From contig OX453282.1 of NCBI GenBank assembly GCA_949710005.1, positions 21,384,664 to 21,448,663 on the forward strand: a stretch of DNA of 64,000 nucleotides, in the 5' to 3' direction. The position numbers and the translations under genes were made by a program. This document shows positions 62,642 through 64,000 of this stretch, one piece after another. The notes below the pieces were generated by a model. That model was not told the DNA's origin and did no database searches. It saw only the letters and a program-made list of their open reading frames with translations. Each line of letters begins with the position of its first letter. Position 1 is the first letter of the stretch. This stretch comes from Ricordea florida (Eukaryota > Cnidaria > Anthozoa > Corallimorpharia > Ricordeidae).

Positions 62642-62739
62642 ATGGAAGACTTTATCACTTGTACTGATACATCAAATTAACAAAATAAGAAAACATGATG
62701 GAATGCATTAACATGAGAGATGACTTCGACCTCTGCTGA
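62642..62739 (+). pseudogene. Tandem copy 3 of the IMP3 C-terminus, frameshifted
   Basis: Begins ATGGAAGACTTTATCACTTG and ends GACTTCGACCTCTGCTGA, with an inserted TTAACAAAA-like stretch that adds a stop. The upstream spacer (GCATTGACATGGAAG and GACTTT...) also matches that of copy 2, so the repeat unit includes 3' flank. Confidence 0.75.
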
Positions 62740-62958
62740 TTGCATGGAGATGACTTTGAATTGTGGTGACAGCATTGAGTCAACATTGACTTCTTTTGCC
62801 AGGACTGAGCTGACAACATTGAAATGACTTTGGATTGTGTTTCAGCACAAATGTGACTTTGACTTCTGTTTGCAACATTTGAGATGGTTCTGACTTTACT
62901 GAAAGCATCAATGTCACAGGAAGGAACTGCATGTTTCAGCTCAATCAGGTTTAACTGG

Positions 62959-63205
62959 GCACTGATGTTTCATGTCATTTGTGTACTGTACAACTACTTG
63001 CCATATGAAAAGCCATTCCTGTTGCATACATCGTTCTTACGTTCCAAGTTCCCATCCTGATAGCTCTTTTTCCGAGAAGGGTGTTCGGCCTTGCAGCTTC
63101 CGGATTCATCCAACTTTCACCGCAAAGCATCATCCTTTTTCTCTGGACACTGATGTTTTATCTCATTTGTGTATTGTATAACTACTTGCCTTATGAAAAG
63201 CCATA
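62959..63205. repeat. Direct repeat pair, about 60 bp
   Basis: CACTGATGTTTCATGTCATT...TATGAAAAGCCAT at 62959-63017 recurs at 63146-63205 with a few changes. Confidence 0.7.
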
Positions 63206-63208
63206 TTA

Positions 63209-63421
63209 ACCCTAAATAAGTACCAGTAGTGACAAGCATCCAATTTCTCATTGCAATATTTACTGTTCATCAACCATTCAGGTCTTGAAAATAAGAAAAA
63301 CAATCATCAAAAAAGAAAGAGATATTGATATTTAAACAATTTCTCCTTACTAGTACCATAACAAATACATGAGAACTGTTAGGACAAAATGAATATTGAT
63401 GTTGGGGCTTAAAGGGTTAAA
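63209..63421. mobile_element. AACCC-end MITE, relative of 55852-56072
   Basis: Right end GGGGCTTAAAGGGTTAA is shared with the TTAACCC MITE family; the interior is unrelated to that family. Confidence 0.6.
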
Positions 63422-63539
63422 TTAAATAGGACATGTTATATAGTGCCATACTCCACTAATTGTCTGTGGTGCTTTACAGTACCATAACTATTGATTTAAT
63501 TACAAACTGCATTATTCAATGAGATTAAAATTAAAAATT

Positions 63540-63690
63540 CAGGCTAAATTAAATGAATTTGTAAACAGAGATGACTTGAGCTTAGTTTTAAATTCAGTAA
63601 CTGACAATGATAGCCTGATGTCCAATGGTAAGGTATTCCACAATTTTGGAGCAGCAACGGAGTTAGCCCTATCACCATATAAAACAAAAT
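63540..63690 (-). mobile_element. LINE 3' coding end
   Basis: On minus: YGDRANSVAAPKLWNTLPLD then VTEFKTKLKSSLF, the characteristic C-terminal end of LINE ORF2. Confidence 0.7.
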
Positions 63691-64000
63691 AAGTGAATGG
63701 TCATGTCAATAACGTGGCTCTTGGAGATGGATTATAAAAGGATAAACTAAGTACTAACACAACAACATATATACAATGCGAAAATGTATCAGTCATCCCA
63801 ATTTATAATGATAAAAATGCTGTCATTGAAAAAAAAAAAATTTTGCAGATCTCAGCTGTACACACGGGCGTATGTGCGTACATGGACGCTACGCCCTTGG
63901 AAAAGCAGTCAGAGTTACATGCTCACAGTGACCAATCCAATCATGTTACACAGCTTGTTCCCATACGATTTAGAATGTGAAAACCTCAACACCAAAAAGG
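63691..64000. other. Unassigned right end of the window
   Basis: No gene recognised; an A-run near 63830. Confidence 0.35.

Overview
The window is nuclear DNA of an animal, most likely an anthozoan cnidarian such as a stony coral. The case rests on split host genes with GT-AG introns (a DPH5 orthologue whose eight exons can be followed in frame, and a YlbC/YjmC-type dehydrogenase), a single-exon IMP3, dense hairpin MITEs and minisatellites, LINE fragments, and one very well preserved 15.8-kb Polinton/Maverick (adintovirus-like) element. The organism call is an inference; the gene calls come from reading the sequence.

Layout. (1) 1-18.5 kb: minus-strand Ldh_2-family malate/lactate dehydrogenase gene. 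Nine exons are traced and the 3' end lies outside the window. Its introns hold minisatellites, hairpin MITEs, a tRNA-like SINE and, in intron 1, a small two-exon gene on the same strand. (2) 18.9-25.98 kb: transposon graveyard: a LINE RT broken by a palindromic element and a Tc1/mariner-type MITE, then a decayed ISL2EU-like DNA transposon (SAP + SWIM + YqaJ nuclease gene on plus, THAP gene on minus), then another LINE fragment. (3) 26,089-41,893: the Polinton, with perfect 241-bp terminal inverted repeats, a 5-bp target duplication (CGAGC) and 14 uninterrupted ORFs. (4) 42.3-49.4 kb: nested mobile elements and satellites; a 2.8-kb TIR element with a 6-bp target duplication sits in a MITE that sits in a LINE. 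(5) 50.0-61.3 kb: complete DPH5 gene, minus strand, head-to-head with IMP3 (61,462-62,010), with 121 bp between the two ATGs. (6) 62.0-64 kb: decayed tandem copies of the IMP3 3' end, MITEs and a LINE 3' end.

How the Polinton genes fit together: protein-primed DNA polymerase B (replication), DDE integrase (insertion), packaging ATPase and double jelly-roll major capsid protein (virion assembly), a candidate penton-like minor capsid protein, a run of small membrane and coiled-coil proteins of unknown role, a Cys/His-repeat protein, and an unknown plus-strand gene. No adenain-like protease was recognised. A motif close to ATTTAAAGAT precedes most genes, and because it lies in the TIRs the two outermost genes (polymerase and Cys/His-repeat protein) share the same promoter and first three codons. 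GC-rich hairpin modules of one family are scattered through this AT-rich element, several of them inside reading frames.
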